This document shows positions 17,762-25,474 of a DNA stretch of 56,765 bases, one piece after another. The stretch lies in assembly GCA_021847735.1 (NCBI GenBank), contig JAJZQD010000006.1, positions 1 to 56,765 on the forward strand, given 5' to 3'. Below the pieces are notes generated by a model that was not told the DNA's origin, did no database searches, and saw only the letters and a program-made list of their open reading frames with translations. The translations under genes and the position numbers were made by a program. The stretch is from Bacillota bacterium. GTDB lineage: Bacteria; Bacillota; Thermincolia; Thermincolales; UBA2595. Numbering within the stretch: position 1 is the stretch's first letter; every line of letters starts with the position of its first letter.

Positions 17762-18082
17762 TTATTGCCGGAAGGTGATGGTTACCTCTTTTGGTAAAGC
17801 CATGCCTGAGCCTGCTTCCAGGCACTTCAGTATTCCTACCGGTACGGGGCATGTGATGTGCGGAAGGGCAGCGTTGCTGGCGTCAAGGATTTGGGACTCT
17901 CCTTTTTTGAACAGTTCTCTCATAACATCGACTTCCCCCAGTTCCTTAACAACTTTGGCCAGTTTGGTTACGTGGGGGCATGTACTTTCTATAAAGACGC
18001 CTGCCTTGTACTTGGGTTTATTGTCTGCCTGGACAACTGTTTTAAAACCACAGATTCCGGAATCAATCTCCACTTCTACCAT
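17762..18082 (-). CDS. DUF6951-like conserved protein
   Basis: The 106-residue soluble protein resembles a conserved family of anaerobes that I recall as DUF6951, with the pattern VEIDSGICGFKT near the N-terminus, then IESTCPHVTKLA and LPHITCPVPVGILKCLE. Four or more conserved cysteines suggest metal or cluster binding, but this is not shown. ATG 18082 has a perfect GGAGGTG. The promoter and an operator-like motif lie directly upstream. It is divergent from a ferredoxin gene that carries the same motif. Confidence 0.6.
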   Translation of the reverse strand: MVEVEIDSGICGFKTVVQADNKPKYKAGVFIESTCPHVTKLAKVVKELGEVDVMRELFKKGESQILDASNAALPHITCPVPVGILKCLEAGSGMALPKEVTITFRQ

Positions 18083-18100
18083 TATTTCACCTCCATAAAA

Positions 18101-18153
18101 TATAGGGGGTAGGGGTATACTACAATAATACCTTTTGGAAAACAGGTTGTCAA
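18101..18153 (-). promoter_or_regulatory. Promoter and operator-like motif of the DUF6951-like gene
   Basis: On the minus strand, TTGACA (18153-18148) and TATTAT (18130-18125) are 17 bp apart. Immediately downstream is a motif that reads TATAGGGGGTAGGGGTATAC on the plus strand (18101-18120). Its position just after the -10 box is typical of a repressor site. The sequence resembles CsoR/CstR-type operators (ATACCCC...GGGGTAT), but no such regulator is in the window. Confidence 0.6.
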
Positions 18154-18194
18154 TACAAAAATACTCAGATATAGTGCGGATGTACAATATCTGG

Positions 18195-18248
18195 TTGACG
18201 GGGAATTTTCGAAATGATAAAATAGAATTATACGGGGTAGGGGTATAA
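18195..18248 (+). promoter_or_regulatory. Promoter and operator-like motif of the ferredoxin gene
   Basis: TTGACG (18195-18200) and TAAAAT (18218-18223) are 17 bp apart. TATACGGGGTAGGGGTATAA (18229-18248) follows at the same distance after the -10 box as in the divergent promoter. The two motifs share GGGGTAGGGGTATA, so one regulator probably controls both genes. Confidence 0.6.
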
Positions 18249-18295
18249 GCCCGTGTGGTTTCCCCGTAATTACCGGTGTTACAGGAGTGATTTTA

Positions 18296-18499
18296 ATGTC
18301 CATAGCCAAACTGGATGTTCAACTATGTGAAAAGTGTGCGGTATGTAATGCTATGCTGGCATGCCCTATAGATGCCATAACCCATGACTGGGCCAAAGAC
18401 CTGGTTCACAACGGTCCGGTGGAAATTGATGCTAAGAGGTGTCTTGGCTGCGGTAAGTGCGAACGGGTTTGCCGTGGCAAGGCAATCAAAATGGATTAA
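18296..18499 (+). CDS. Two-cluster [4Fe-4S] ferredoxin
   Basis: The 67-residue protein has two cysteine clusters, CEKCAVCNAMLACP and CLGCGKCERVC, with prolines and spacing of bacterial [4Fe-4S] ferredoxins. The first has four residues before its last cysteine, so it is slightly atypical. It would carry low-potential electrons. ATG 18296 has GGAGTG upstream. It is divergent from the DUF6951-like gene and shares the operator-like motif. Confidence 0.85.
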   Translation: MSIAKLDVQLCEKCAVCNAMLACPIDAITHDWAKDLVHNGPVEIDAKRCLGCGKCERVCRGKAIKMD

Positions 18500-18584
18500 A
18501 TTTTTTTTTGGGTATTAATTAAATCAGGGTTTTTGTCGATATATAAATTATAAGAAGTGAAATGGCACCCCGGAGGTGGAATAT

Positions 18585-18845
18585 ATGTCGACAAAAGCCT
18601 GTATCATCTGTGGTTATTATTCTTCCCGGCCCTTTTGCCCGTCCTGTGAAGAAAGGGCAATTAAGTATTTTGACAAGATATGCCTGTTTATAAAGGAAAG
18701 CCCCAAACCAACCGTCCTCGAAGTGTATGGGGAGACATTCATTCCGTTAAAGGTAATCTACGGTTTAAAAGATATGGGTCTGCTTGACATTGTACCGGGG
18801 AATGGCCGTCTTGTGGTAAATAGTCAGAAGTTGGCGGCAAGATAA
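18585..18845 (+). CDS. Zinc-ribbon plus winged-helix small protein (first copy)
   Basis: The 86-residue protein has an N-terminal zinc ribbon (CIICGYYSSRPFCPSC) and a helical part followed by a helix-turn-helix-like segment (TFIPLKVIYGLKDMGLLDIV). This resembles the small YvyF-type flagellar-operon proteins. A clear paralogue with the same layout lies at 19912-20190. ATG 18585 follows GGAGGTGG. A bidirectional terminator follows. Function is unknown. Confidence 0.6.
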   Translation: MSTKACIICGYYSSRPFCPSCEERAIKYFDKICLFIKESPKPTVLEVYGETFIPLKVIYGLKDMGLLDIVPGNGRLVVNSQKLAAR

Positions 18846-18847
18846 AG

Positions 18848-18877
18848 AAAAAAACGAGGATGTGTATCCTCGTTTTT
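18848..18877. terminator. Bidirectional terminator between convergent genes
   Basis: AAAACGAGGAT pairs with ATCCTCGTTTT, with A and T runs on both sides. It serves the zinc-ribbon gene and the CAP-domain gene. Confidence 0.85.
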
Positions 18878-18913
18878 TGATGGGATCAATTTTGCGGGGG
18901 TCAAGCTAAAATA

Positions 18914-19573
18914 CTAGTTTGTAAACCACTGGGTCCAGTAATGATGGTAATTGCCTTTGCTGGTATAAGCGTAACCCACCCCGATTTTGCCGTATCTTGT
19001 ACTCATAATGTTTGCGCGGTGTCCTGGGCTGTTCATCCAAGCGCGGACAACCGCTTCGGGAGTTCTCTGACCTGAGGCAATGTTTTCACCCGCACTGGTA
19101 TAATGAATGCCAAACAGTTTCATCATATTGAAGGGTGAACCATACTTCGGTGAAGTGTGGCCGAAATAACCCTCATTGACCATATCCTGTGATTTTGCCC
19201 TGGCGCCTTTACCCAGAAGGCTGCTGGCAACCAATGGTTTCAGGCCGCCTTTTTGCCGCTCAATATTCACCAGTTGAACCACCCTTTGCTCAAATTGGCT
19301 GGCAGTATAGCCGGGAGTTGGAGCCGGGGCTGGAGCTGGAGCCGGAGTTGGGGCTGGAGCTGGAACTGGAGTTGGGGCTGGAGCTGGAGCTGGTGTCGGA
19401 GCAGGAGTCGGCGCAGGATTTTGCTGTCCCCCTATCATCTTTTGCACTTGATCCCAAATTGATTGGAAATCCGTGTTTGGGGTAGTTAAGGTGGTAGCCT
19501 GAGCCGGAGAAATAATAGTAGCCGATAACATTAGGGTCAAAAGAAGAAGTGACAGTATCTTTTTAGTTTTCAT
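18914..19573 (-). CDS. Secreted CAP-domain (SCP/YkwD-like) protein with Pro-Ala linker
   Basis: The 219-residue protein has a signal peptide (about 1-28, ending SPAQA), a short domain, a Pro-Ala/Pro-Thr repeat linker of about 40 residues, and a C-terminal CAP domain. The CAP domain carries LVNIERQKGGLKPL, GYFGHTSP, SAGENIASG and MNSPGHRANIM. YkwD-type proteins are common in sporulating Firmicutes and act at the cell surface, but their activity is unclear. ATG 19573 has GAAAGGAG upstream. A c-di-AMP riboswitch lies directly upstream, which ties it to cell-wall or osmotic control. Confidence 0.9.
   Translation of the reverse strand: MKTKKILSLLLLTLMLSATIISPAQATTLTTPNTDFQSIWDQVQKMIGGQQNPAPTPAPTPAPAPAPTPVPAPAPTPAPAPAPAPTPGYTASQFEQRVVQLVNIERQKGGLKPLVASSLLGKGARAKSQDMVNEGYFGHTSPKYGSPFNMMKLFGIHYTSAGENIASGQRTPEAVVRAWMNSPGHRANIMSTRYGKIGVGYAYTSKGNYHHYWTQWFTN
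19330..19425 (-). repeat. In-gene repeat coding for the Pro-Ala linker
   Basis: Six-to-twelve-base units of GAGCTGGAGCCGGAGTTG type on the plus strand encode alternating Pro-Ala and Pro-Thr in the CAP protein. Such repeats can change length by slippage. Confidence 0.7.
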
Positions 19574-19644
19574 TGAATTGCTCCTTTCAAAATTATTTTC
19601 GGAAAAAGAGTTTTCGCCTCCAGTCCACCGGACAAAACAAAAAA

Positions 19645-19762
19645 CACCCCCACTCAACGCTTACGAGGTTAGCTGGCGGGTTCGGACCGAATAGTAGCCC
19701 GGCCACATCTGTGGCTTCACCCCAGTAACTTGGTTCCCCCGCTTCTTACGGAACTCAGCGAT
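19645..19762 (-). ncRNA. Cyclic di-AMP riboswitch (ydaO/yuaA type)
   Basis: On the minus strand the conserved blocks appear in order: CGCTGAGTTCCG, GGGGGAACC, TGGGGTGAAGCC, GGGCTACTATTCGGTCCGAA, then CCCGCCAGCTAACCTCGTAAGCG. The first and last pair as P1. An ACCTC/GAG-TGG hairpin just downstream, followed by TTTTTTGTTTTG, overlaps the 3' side and may be the terminator. Ligand binding usually turns the downstream gene off. It controls the CAP-domain gene. Confidence 0.92.
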
Positions 19763-19781
19763 TTACAGTGTACAAGTTAAC

Positions 19782-19810
19782 ATAATAAAGTATATATGGT
19801 TGAATTTCAA
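19782..19810 (-). promoter_or_regulatory. Promoter of the riboswitch-CAP transcript
   Basis: On the minus strand TTGAAA (19810-19805) and TATTAT (19787-19782) are 17 bp apart, about 20 bp upstream of the aptamer. Confidence 0.6.
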
Positions 19811-19857
19811 CCTCTTTTTTCAAATACCTTCATGTAAATAATGGCAATTTACATAAA

Positions 19858-19904
19858 AGGAAACCAAACCCCATCCGCCAAAACTGGATGGGGTTTGGTT
19901 TTTA
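19858..19904 (-). terminator. Terminator of the second zinc-ribbon gene
   Basis: A 16 bp perfect stem (AAACCAAACCCCATCC with its complement) encloses a nine-base loop and has T-rich sequence on both sides. Confidence 0.85.
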
Positions 19905-19911
19905 TCACAAC

Positions 19912-20190
19912 TTAGCGCCTCTTTAAATCCGAGATATGGAAACCCGAGGAATGATTTTGCGGTTTTTCTCTATCTGGAAGTTCCAGGTTCAGATACCCGG
20001 CTGAAATTAGTCCTTTGATAAATCCAAGTGAAACTGACAATTCCCGGCAGAGTTCAATTGTGGCCAATCCGGGGTAGTTGTCCAGAAAGGTTTGGATAGC
20101 GCGGACCTGCTCCCACCCTTTATCTGAGCAACCCGGACAAAACAACTGGTCAGTTAAACATCCGCACAGCAGACAGCTTGTCTTCTCCAT
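19912..20190 (-). CDS. Zinc-ribbon plus winged-helix small protein (second copy)
   Basis: The 92-residue protein has the same layout as the gene at 18585: zinc ribbon CLLCGCLTDQLFCPGC, a helix (AIQTFLDNYPGLATIELCREL), then a helix-turn-helix-like LGFIKGLISAGYLNL. ATG 20190 follows GAAGGAGGG. The C-terminal 20 residues are a polar tail absent from the first copy. Function is unknown. Confidence 0.6.
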   Translation of the reverse strand: MEKTSCLLCGCLTDQLFCPGCSDKGWEQVRAIQTFLDNYPGLATIELCRELSVSLGFIKGLISAGYLNLELPDREKPQNHSSGFHISDLKRR

Positions 20191-20274
20191 AGACCCTCCT
20201 TCTCATGTTTTTGATATATATTTGATAAACAGTTTAAAAATCCTCCTATGCTTAAATATTAATAGGAATTATTT

Positions 20275-20460
20275 TTAAATTGTCTTCTGCAGCGCGGCGA
20301 GTTTCCGGTATGCTTTGATTTTGGCGGTATCCTCCAGCTTGGCCTTTTCCAGGCATTCTACAGAATTCGTGTAAGCCAGCCTATCAACCGGAAACGGATG
20401 GCCGTCTTTTCCACCATGGGCAAAAGAGTACCTGGCAGGCAACGGCCTGGCGGATGTGGT
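20275..20460 (-). pseudogene. Decayed 3' end of a DUF763-type gene
   Basis: On the minus strand an open frame ending at 20275 reads YSFAHGGKDGHPFPVDR, then AYTNSVECLEKAKLEDTAKI and a basic tail ending LAALQKTI. The first part matches the C-terminal signature I know from DUF763 proteins. A stop codon lies about 26 codons upstream of that signature, and no start or N-terminal portion is found. The remaining 5' part is missing or scrambled between 20460 and 20550. The rest of 20200-20600 shows no gene. Confidence 0.55.
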
Positions 20461-20619
20461 GTTCGCCTTCTTTTACCATTTTGAAGGACCCCCTTTGAAG
20501 AGAATTGTACGCACTCCAAGGAACAGTTATTAGACCGACGAACGCGAAAAGATGGCATAAAAGTTCTGTTAGCAGCTTTCCGGAGGGGGGGAAGTATACA
20601 ATAATCAATAAAAAAAGTA

Positions 20620-20647
20620 TTGCAATTAGCCCTGCCTATGCTATAAT
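20620..20647 (+). promoter_or_regulatory. Promoter of glnA2
   Basis: TTGCAA (20620-20625) and TATAAT (20642-20647) are 16 bp apart, followed by TATTTCATA. It matches the promoter of the ANTAR gene. Confidence 0.75.
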
Positions 20648-20690
20648 TATTTCATATAAAGTATGTTTTACGACAAAAATCAAATACCCT

Positions 20691-20782
20691 GATACAAAGA
20701 TGTATCCTGACTGGGAAAAGAGCAACGGCGCTCATGAAAGACAGGTGTTTGGACAATGCCTGTTTTTGGTGGGCGTTTTTTA
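20691..20782 (+). promoter_or_regulatory. ANTAR-type antitermination leader G, ahead of glnA2
   Basis: Hairpin one is GATAC-AAAGAT-GTATC (20691-20706). Hairpin two is GAGC-AACGGC-GCTC (20720-20733). Both have clean stems and A1/G4 loops, the best pair in the window. The second overlaps a terminator whose base is GCGCTCAT.../GTGGGCG with an inner ACAGG/CCTGT stem, then TTTTTTAG (20729-20782). Confidence 0.85.
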
Positions 20783-20915
20783 GTTGATTTTCCGAAAAAA
20801 ACGGTCAAAGGTAATATTACATAATACCACTGAAAAGGAGGGAGAATCAGCCTTTTAAGTGCAATTTGCATTAATAAAAGATATACGAACTTAACCAAGA
20901 AAGGTTGTGTTAACA

Positions 20916-22244
20916 ATGGCGTTAACCAAGGAAGATGTTTTAATCAAAGCGAAAGAAGCTGATGTGAAATTCGTTCGTCTCCAGTTTACCGACATATTTG
21001 GGGTCCTCAAAAATGTGGCGATTACTGTCGAGCAGCTCGAGAAGGCCCTCGACGGGGAAATGATGTTTGACGGCTCTTCCATAGAGGGTTTTGTACGAAT
21101 TGAAGAGTCAGACATGTATTTAATTCCTGACCCAAACACCTTTGCGGTGTTCCCCTGGAGACCCAGAGAGGGTTCGGTAGCCCGTTTAATCTGTGATGTA
21201 TATAACCATGACGGGACTCCGTTTGAGGGGTGCCCCCGTAATACCCTGAAAAGAGCCCTGGCAGAAGCTGCTGAAATGGGCTTTTCCCTGAACGTTGGGC
21301 CTGAAGCCGAGTTTTTCCTTTTCCACACGGACACGGAGGGAAAACCTACTACAGTAACTCATGACAAAGCCGGGTATTTTGACTTGACCCCCGTTGATCT
21401 TGGAGAAAATGCCCGCCGGGACATGGTTCTTACCCTGGAGGAATTGGGATTTGAAATTGAGGCGTCCCACCACGAAGTGGCTCCGGGACAGCATGAAATA
21501 GATTTTAAGTATGATGAGGCTCTTGATATTGCTGATAAAATTATGACTTTTAAATACGTTGTCCGCACAATTGCCCAAAGACACGGCCTGCATGCCACCT
21601 TTATGCCCAAACCGGTTTTTGGGATTGCCGGTTCCGGGATGCATATGAACCAGTCACTATTCCAAGGCGATAAGAATGCGTTCTTTGACCCCAGTACTCC
21701 GGACCAGTTAAGTGAAGTAAGCAAATACTATATTGGTGGTTTGATGAAACATGCCCGGGCAATGACCGCCATAACCAACCCGACTGTGAATTCCTATAAA
21801 CGCCTGGTTCCCGGTTACGAGGCTCCGGTATATATAGCCTGGTCGGCCCGGAACAGAAGCCCGTTAATCCGGATACCGGCCAAACGTGGATCCAGTACCA
21901 GGATTGAATTAAGAAACCCCGACCCGTCCTGCAACCCGTACCTGGCCATTGCTGTTGCCCTGAAGGCGGGACTTGACGGGATTAAAAACAAAATACAGCC
22001 GCCGCCGCCAACAGACAAAAACATCTATGAAATGACTGCTGAAGAAAGAATGGCAGAAGAAATCGGTAACCTGCCTTCAGACCTTTATGAAGCAGTCCAG
22101 GAGTTGTCTAAAGACGAAGTTATCAAGTCTGCCCTGGGAAATCATACCTATAACCGGTTCCTGGAGGCCAAAATGATTGAATGGGACAGGTACAGGATTC
22201 GGGTTCATCCTTGGGAGCTTGATGAATACCTGGCAGTTTATTAG
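20916..22244 (+). CDS. glnA: Glutamine synthetase type I (second copy)
   Basis: The 442-residue GlnA is collinear with the copy at 11089 and very similar in every conserved block ([50 protein letters not shown]). ATG 20916 is preferred to GTG 20907 because GAAAGG sits at a better distance. Two near-identical GSI enzymes under the same type of antitermination leader suggest dose or condition splitting. This copy lies just upstream of the glutamate synthase operon, with a terminator between them. Confidence 0.96.
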   Translation: MALTKEDVLIKAKEADVKFVRLQFTDIFGVLKNVAITVEQLEKALDGEMMFDGSSIEGFVRIEESDMYLIPDPNTFAVFPWRPREGSVARLICDVYNHDGTPFEGCPRNTLKRALAEAAEMGFSLNVGPEAEFFLFHTDTEGKPTTVTHDKAGYFDLTPVDLGENARRDMVLTLEELGFEIEASHHEVAPGQHEIDFKYDEALDIADKIMTFKYVVRTIAQRHGLHATFMPKPVFGIAGSGMHMNQSLFQGDKNAFFDPSTPDQLSEVSKYYIGGLMKHARAMTAITNPTVNSYKRLVPGYEAPVYIAWSARNRSPLIRIPAKRGSSTRIELRNPDPSCNPYLAIAVALKAGLDGIKNKIQPPPPTDKNIYEMTAEERMAEEIGNLPSDLYEAVQELSKDEVIKSALGNHTYNRFLEAKMIEWDRYRIRVHPWELDEYLAVY

Positions 22245-22263
22245 TTTTTCCCAGAATGTTGGT

Positions 22264-22302
22264 GGACCGGCTAACTTAGGATTTAGCCGGTTTACTTTTA
22301 CT
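22264..22302 (+). terminator. Terminator after glnA2
   Basis: ACCGGCTAA pairs with TTAGCCGGT, followed by TTACTTTTACTTG. Confidence 0.75.
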
Positions 22303-22397
22303 TGTTAGTAATAGAAAGCGGAAAAAATGTAAGAAACAGGGATGCAGGCTAAGCGGTGTGGGTCCTAAATATGAACATCAGACGGTAGGTGAGATTA

Positions 22398-23489
22398 ATG
22401 AACAGAGTATTTCCCAGAATTCCATCCGGATGTGCAATCAGCGGCATTATGAATAAAAAGGGTAAGCGTATTTCAGGGGTTGACATAATGAAATCAATTG
22501 CCCTTATGCATGACCGTTCCAACGGCCTGGGAGGGGGATTTGCCGCTTACGGAATCTATCCCGACTATCAGGACCATTACGCCCTTCATGTATTTTATGA
22601 CAGTCTGGCAAACCGGGTGACTGCAGAAGAATTTATTAATGAACACTTTAATGTGGATGCCAGTGAGATGATTCACACCAGGAAAGTTAAATCGATTACC
22701 AACCCGCCATTGATTTGGAGGTATTTTGTCCAGCCCAAAAAGAACAAACTGCTTTCTTCTGAACTGACAGAAGCGGAGTATGTGGTTCAATGCATCATGA
22801 AAATAAACAGCTGTTATGAAGGGGCCTACATTTTTTCCAGCGGGAAAAACATGGGGGCTTTCAAGGGTGTCGGTTATCCCGAAGACATTGGTGAATTTTA
22901 CCGTCTTGATGAGTATAAGGGTTATATCTGGACTGCCCACGGCCGTTTTCCAACCAATACCCCCGGATGGTGGGGCGGTGCTCATCCCTTTACCCTGCTT
23001 GACTGGTCGATAGTCCATAATGGTGAGATATCGTCCTATGGGGCTAATGCCAGGTTTCTCGAAATGTTTGGCTATAAATGTACTCTGCAGACAGATACGG
23101 AGGCTATTACTTATATTTTTGATTACCTGATGAGGAAAACCGGTCTTTCACTTGAACTGGCAGTGGCTACAGTCGCTGCACCGCTTTGGAAGGAGATAGA
23201 CCGGATGGATGACGACCGGAAAGAACTCATTAAAACCCTCAGGACTGTTTATAGCAGCCTGCTGATAAACGGACCCTTTTCAATTATCCTTGGCACCAGA
23301 AACGGGATTGTGGCCCTGAATGACAGGATTAAGCTTCGCAACATGGTGGCTGCCACCAAAGGCGATTTCCTCTATATTGCCAGCGAGGAATCGGGTATCA
23401 GAGAGATATGCCCTAATCCCGAAAAAGTATGGGTGCCCAAGGGCGGAGAGCCTGTAATCGGGCTTTTGGAAGGGGTGAAGAGTATATGA
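22398..23489 (+). CDS. Split glutamate synthase, class II glutamine amidotransferase subunit
   Basis: The 363-residue protein is the Ntn-type glutaminase part of an archaeal-type glutamate synthase. The predicted catalytic cysteine is C12 in SGCAISG, so an 11-residue propeptide would be removed. Further blocks are TAHGRFPTNTPGWWGGAHPF and SIVHNGEISSYGAN. It frees ammonia from glutamine for the synthase subunit. ATG 22398 follows GGTAGGTGAG. Its stop overlaps the next start (ATGA). It opens a five-gene operon. Confidence 0.9.
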   Translation: MNRVFPRIPSGCAISGIMNKKGKRISGVDIMKSIALMHDRSNGLGGGFAAYGIYPDYQDHYALHVFYDSLANRVTAEEFINEHFNVDASEMIHTRKVKSITNPPLIWRYFVQPKKNKLLSSELTEAEYVVQCIMKINSCYEGAYIFSSGKNMGAFKGVGYPEDIGEFYRLDEYKGYIWTAHGRFPTNTPGWWGGAHPFTLLDWSIVHNGEISSYGANARFLEMFGYKCTLQTDTEAITYIFDYLMRKTGLSLELAVATVAAPLWKEIDRMDDDRKELIKTLRTVYSSLLINGPFSIILGTRNGIVALNDRIKLRNMVAATKGDFLYIASEESGIREICPNPEKVWVPKGGEPVIGLLEGVKSI

Positions 23490-24988
23490 CTCTTGATTTG
23501 TCCACACCGGAATTCTTAATTGAACGCAATAGAGACAGGTGTATAGACTGCAAGGTATGTGTGAACCAGTGTGCCAATGAGGCCCATACTTATGATGAAG
23601 AAGAGGGAAAAGTAGTTTCTGATGACACGAAATGTGTCAACTGCCATAGGTGTGTAGCGCTGTGCCCCACAAAGGCGCTGTCGGTCAGAAAGTACCCGTT
23701 GGAATTCAGGAGCCACGGTACCTGGAATGCCCATTATATCAATTCCATATATAAACAGGCGGCTACCGGAGGCATTTTACTTACTGGAATGGGGACTGAC
23801 AAGAACTACCCAATTTATTGGGACCACCTTCTGCTTAACGCCAGTCAGGTTACCAATCCCTCAATTGACCCCCTGCGTGAGCCTATGGAACTCAAAACAT
23901 TCCTTGGCCGTAAGCCGGATGCCGTCAAGATTGAAAACGGCCGCCTAGCAGAAAAACTGCCTCCCCAATTGGAATTAGAAGTTCCTATCATGTTTTCGGC
24001 TATGTCCTTTGGCTCTATCAGCCTTAATGCCCACAAGTCACTGGCCAGGGCTGCCCAGGAAATGGGGACCTTTTGGAATACCGGGGAAGGCGGCTTGCAC
24101 CGCGATCTGTTCCCATACGGAAAAAATACTATTGTCCAGGTGGCTTCAGGGCGTTTTGGGGTTCACACCGATTATTTGAACTCCGGCGCGGCCATTGAAA
24201 TTAAGATTGGACAGGGCGCCAAGCCAGGTATCGGCGGCCATCTTCCTGGTGAAAAGGTTGGCCGGGAAGTCTCCCTGACGAGGATGATCCCCCAGGGAAG
24301 TGACGCCATTTCCCCTGCGCCCCATCACGATATTTATTCCATAGAGGATCTCCGTCAGTTGATTTATTCACTGAAGGAAGCAAGTAACTATGAGAAACCC
24401 ATATCTGTTAAAATAGCGGCAGTTCATAATGTGGCTGCCATAGCCTCCGGGATTGCCCGGGCAGGTGCTGACATCATTGCTATCGATGGTTTCCGGGGCG
24501 GCACAGGGGCTACCCCCCTGCGGACCAGGGACACCGTCGGGATACCCATAGAACTGGCTTTGGCCGCAGTTGATTCCCGCCTGAGAGAAGAAGGAATCAG
24601 AAACCAGGTGTCCCTTGTTATTGGCGGTTCCGTCAGGAACAGCGCCGATATAGTCAAGGCCATTGCTATCGGGGCTGACGCGGTATACATTGGGACTTCT
24701 GCCCTGATTGCCCTGGGGTGTCATATGTGCCAGAGGTGTTATACAGGTAAATGTAACTGGGGTATAGCTACCCAAAACCCGAACCTGGTGAAACGATTGA
24801 ATCCCGACATTGGAGCTCAAAGGGCTGCCAATCTGGTTAAAGCCTGGAGTCATGAAATCAAAGAACTCCTCGGCGGAATGGGTATAAACGCCCTGGAAAG
24901 CCTCAGAGGAAACAGACTTATGCTGAGGGGTGTCGGCATTTCTGAAAAGGAACTGGAAATACTCGGTGTTATGCACGCCGGCGAATAG
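23486..24988 (+). CDS. gltB: Split glutamate synthase, FMN/iron-sulfur synthase subunit
   Basis: The 500-residue protein starts with two [4Fe-4S] motifs (CIDCKVCVNQC, CVNCHRCVALCP; about residues 18-60). The glutamate synthase central TIM-barrel domain follows, with SAMSFGSISLNAH, GTFWNTGEGGLHRD, IKIGQGAKPGIGGHLPG, DGFRGGTGATPL and the cluster cysteines near CHMCQRCYTGKC. It reductively aminates 2-oxoglutarate using ammonia from the glutaminase subunit. In proteobacterial GltB these domains are one 1500-residue chain. Here they are separate genes, as in archaea and Thermotoga. The start overlaps the preceding stop. Confidence 0.92.
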   Translation: MTLDLSTPEFLIERNRDRCIDCKVCVNQCANEAHTYDEEEGKVVSDDTKCVNCHRCVALCPTKALSVRKYPLEFRSHGTWNAHYINSIYKQAATGGILLTGMGTDKNYPIYWDHLLLNASQVTNPSIDPLREPMELKTFLGRKPDAVKIENGRLAEKLPPQLELEVPIMFSAMSFGSISLNAHKSLARAAQEMGTFWNTGEGGLHRDLFPYGKNTIVQVASGRFGVHTDYLNSGAAIEIKIGQGAKPGIGGHLPGEKVGREVSLTRMIPQGSDAISPAPHHDIYSIEDLRQLIYSLKEASNYEKPISVKIAAVHNVAAIASGIARAGADIIAIDGFRGGTGATPLRTRDTVGIPIELALAAVDSRLREEGIRNQVSLVIGGSVRNSADIVKAIAIGADAVYIGTSALIALGCHMCQRCYTGKCNWGIATQNPNLVKRLNPDIGAQRAANLVKAWSHEIKELLGGMGINALESLRGNRLMLRGVGISEKELEILGVMHAGE

Positions 24989-25000
24989 GGAGGGGAGACT

Positions 25001-25447
25001 GTGAAAAGAGTTTATGCCAAAGAAGAGGTTTGCGCCGGATGCAAGTTGTGCGAAGTCCATTGTATTGTGGCCCACTCCAAGTATCCGAATGATATAGTTA
25101 AAGCCTTTAAAACCGGGGTTCGGCCGGTTTCCAGGGTAATTGTGGAAGAAAACAGGCCGGTTTCCTTCGCCCTTCAGTGCCGCCACTGCGAAGATGCCCC
25201 ATGCACCAAGGCATGTATAACCGGGGCTATGCACAGAGACCCGGAAACGGGGATAGTGACCAACGAAGAGGCGCGCTGTGTCGGGTGCTGGACCTGTATT
25301 CTGGCCTGCCCGTTCGGGGCCATTACAAGGGATGAAACCGGCAAGAAGGTTGCATCCAAATGCGACCTTTGCAGCAGCAATGACGGGGTGCCGGCTTGTG
25401 TAGCCCATTGCCCTAACGAAGCCTTGGTCTTTGAGGAAAGGAAGTAA
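25001..25447 (+). CDS. Four-cluster ferredoxin-like electron transfer subunit
   Basis: The 148-residue protein resembles CooF/HycB electron-transfer subunits. Cysteine groups are CAGCKLCEVHC, CRHCEDAPCTKAC, CVGCWTCILACP and CDLCSSNDGVPACVAHCP, enough for four [4Fe-4S] clusters. GTG 25001 follows GGGAGGGGAG. Within this operon it probably links the flavoprotein at 25475 to the synthase subunit. Confidence 0.88.
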   Translation: MKRVYAKEEVCAGCKLCEVHCIVAHSKYPNDIVKAFKTGVRPVSRVIVEENRPVSFALQCRHCEDAPCTKACITGAMHRDPETGIVTNEEARCVGCWTCILACPFGAITRDETGKKVASKCDLCSSNDGVPACVAHCPNEALVFEERK

Positions 25448-25474
25448 ACCTGGTCGAAGCGAGGAGGGTGGAAA

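Noticed and set aside
19253-19485. Glu-Leu/Trp-Ser repeat proteins on the plus strand opposite the CAP gene
   Set aside because: They are antisense readings of the Pro-Ala linker repeat.
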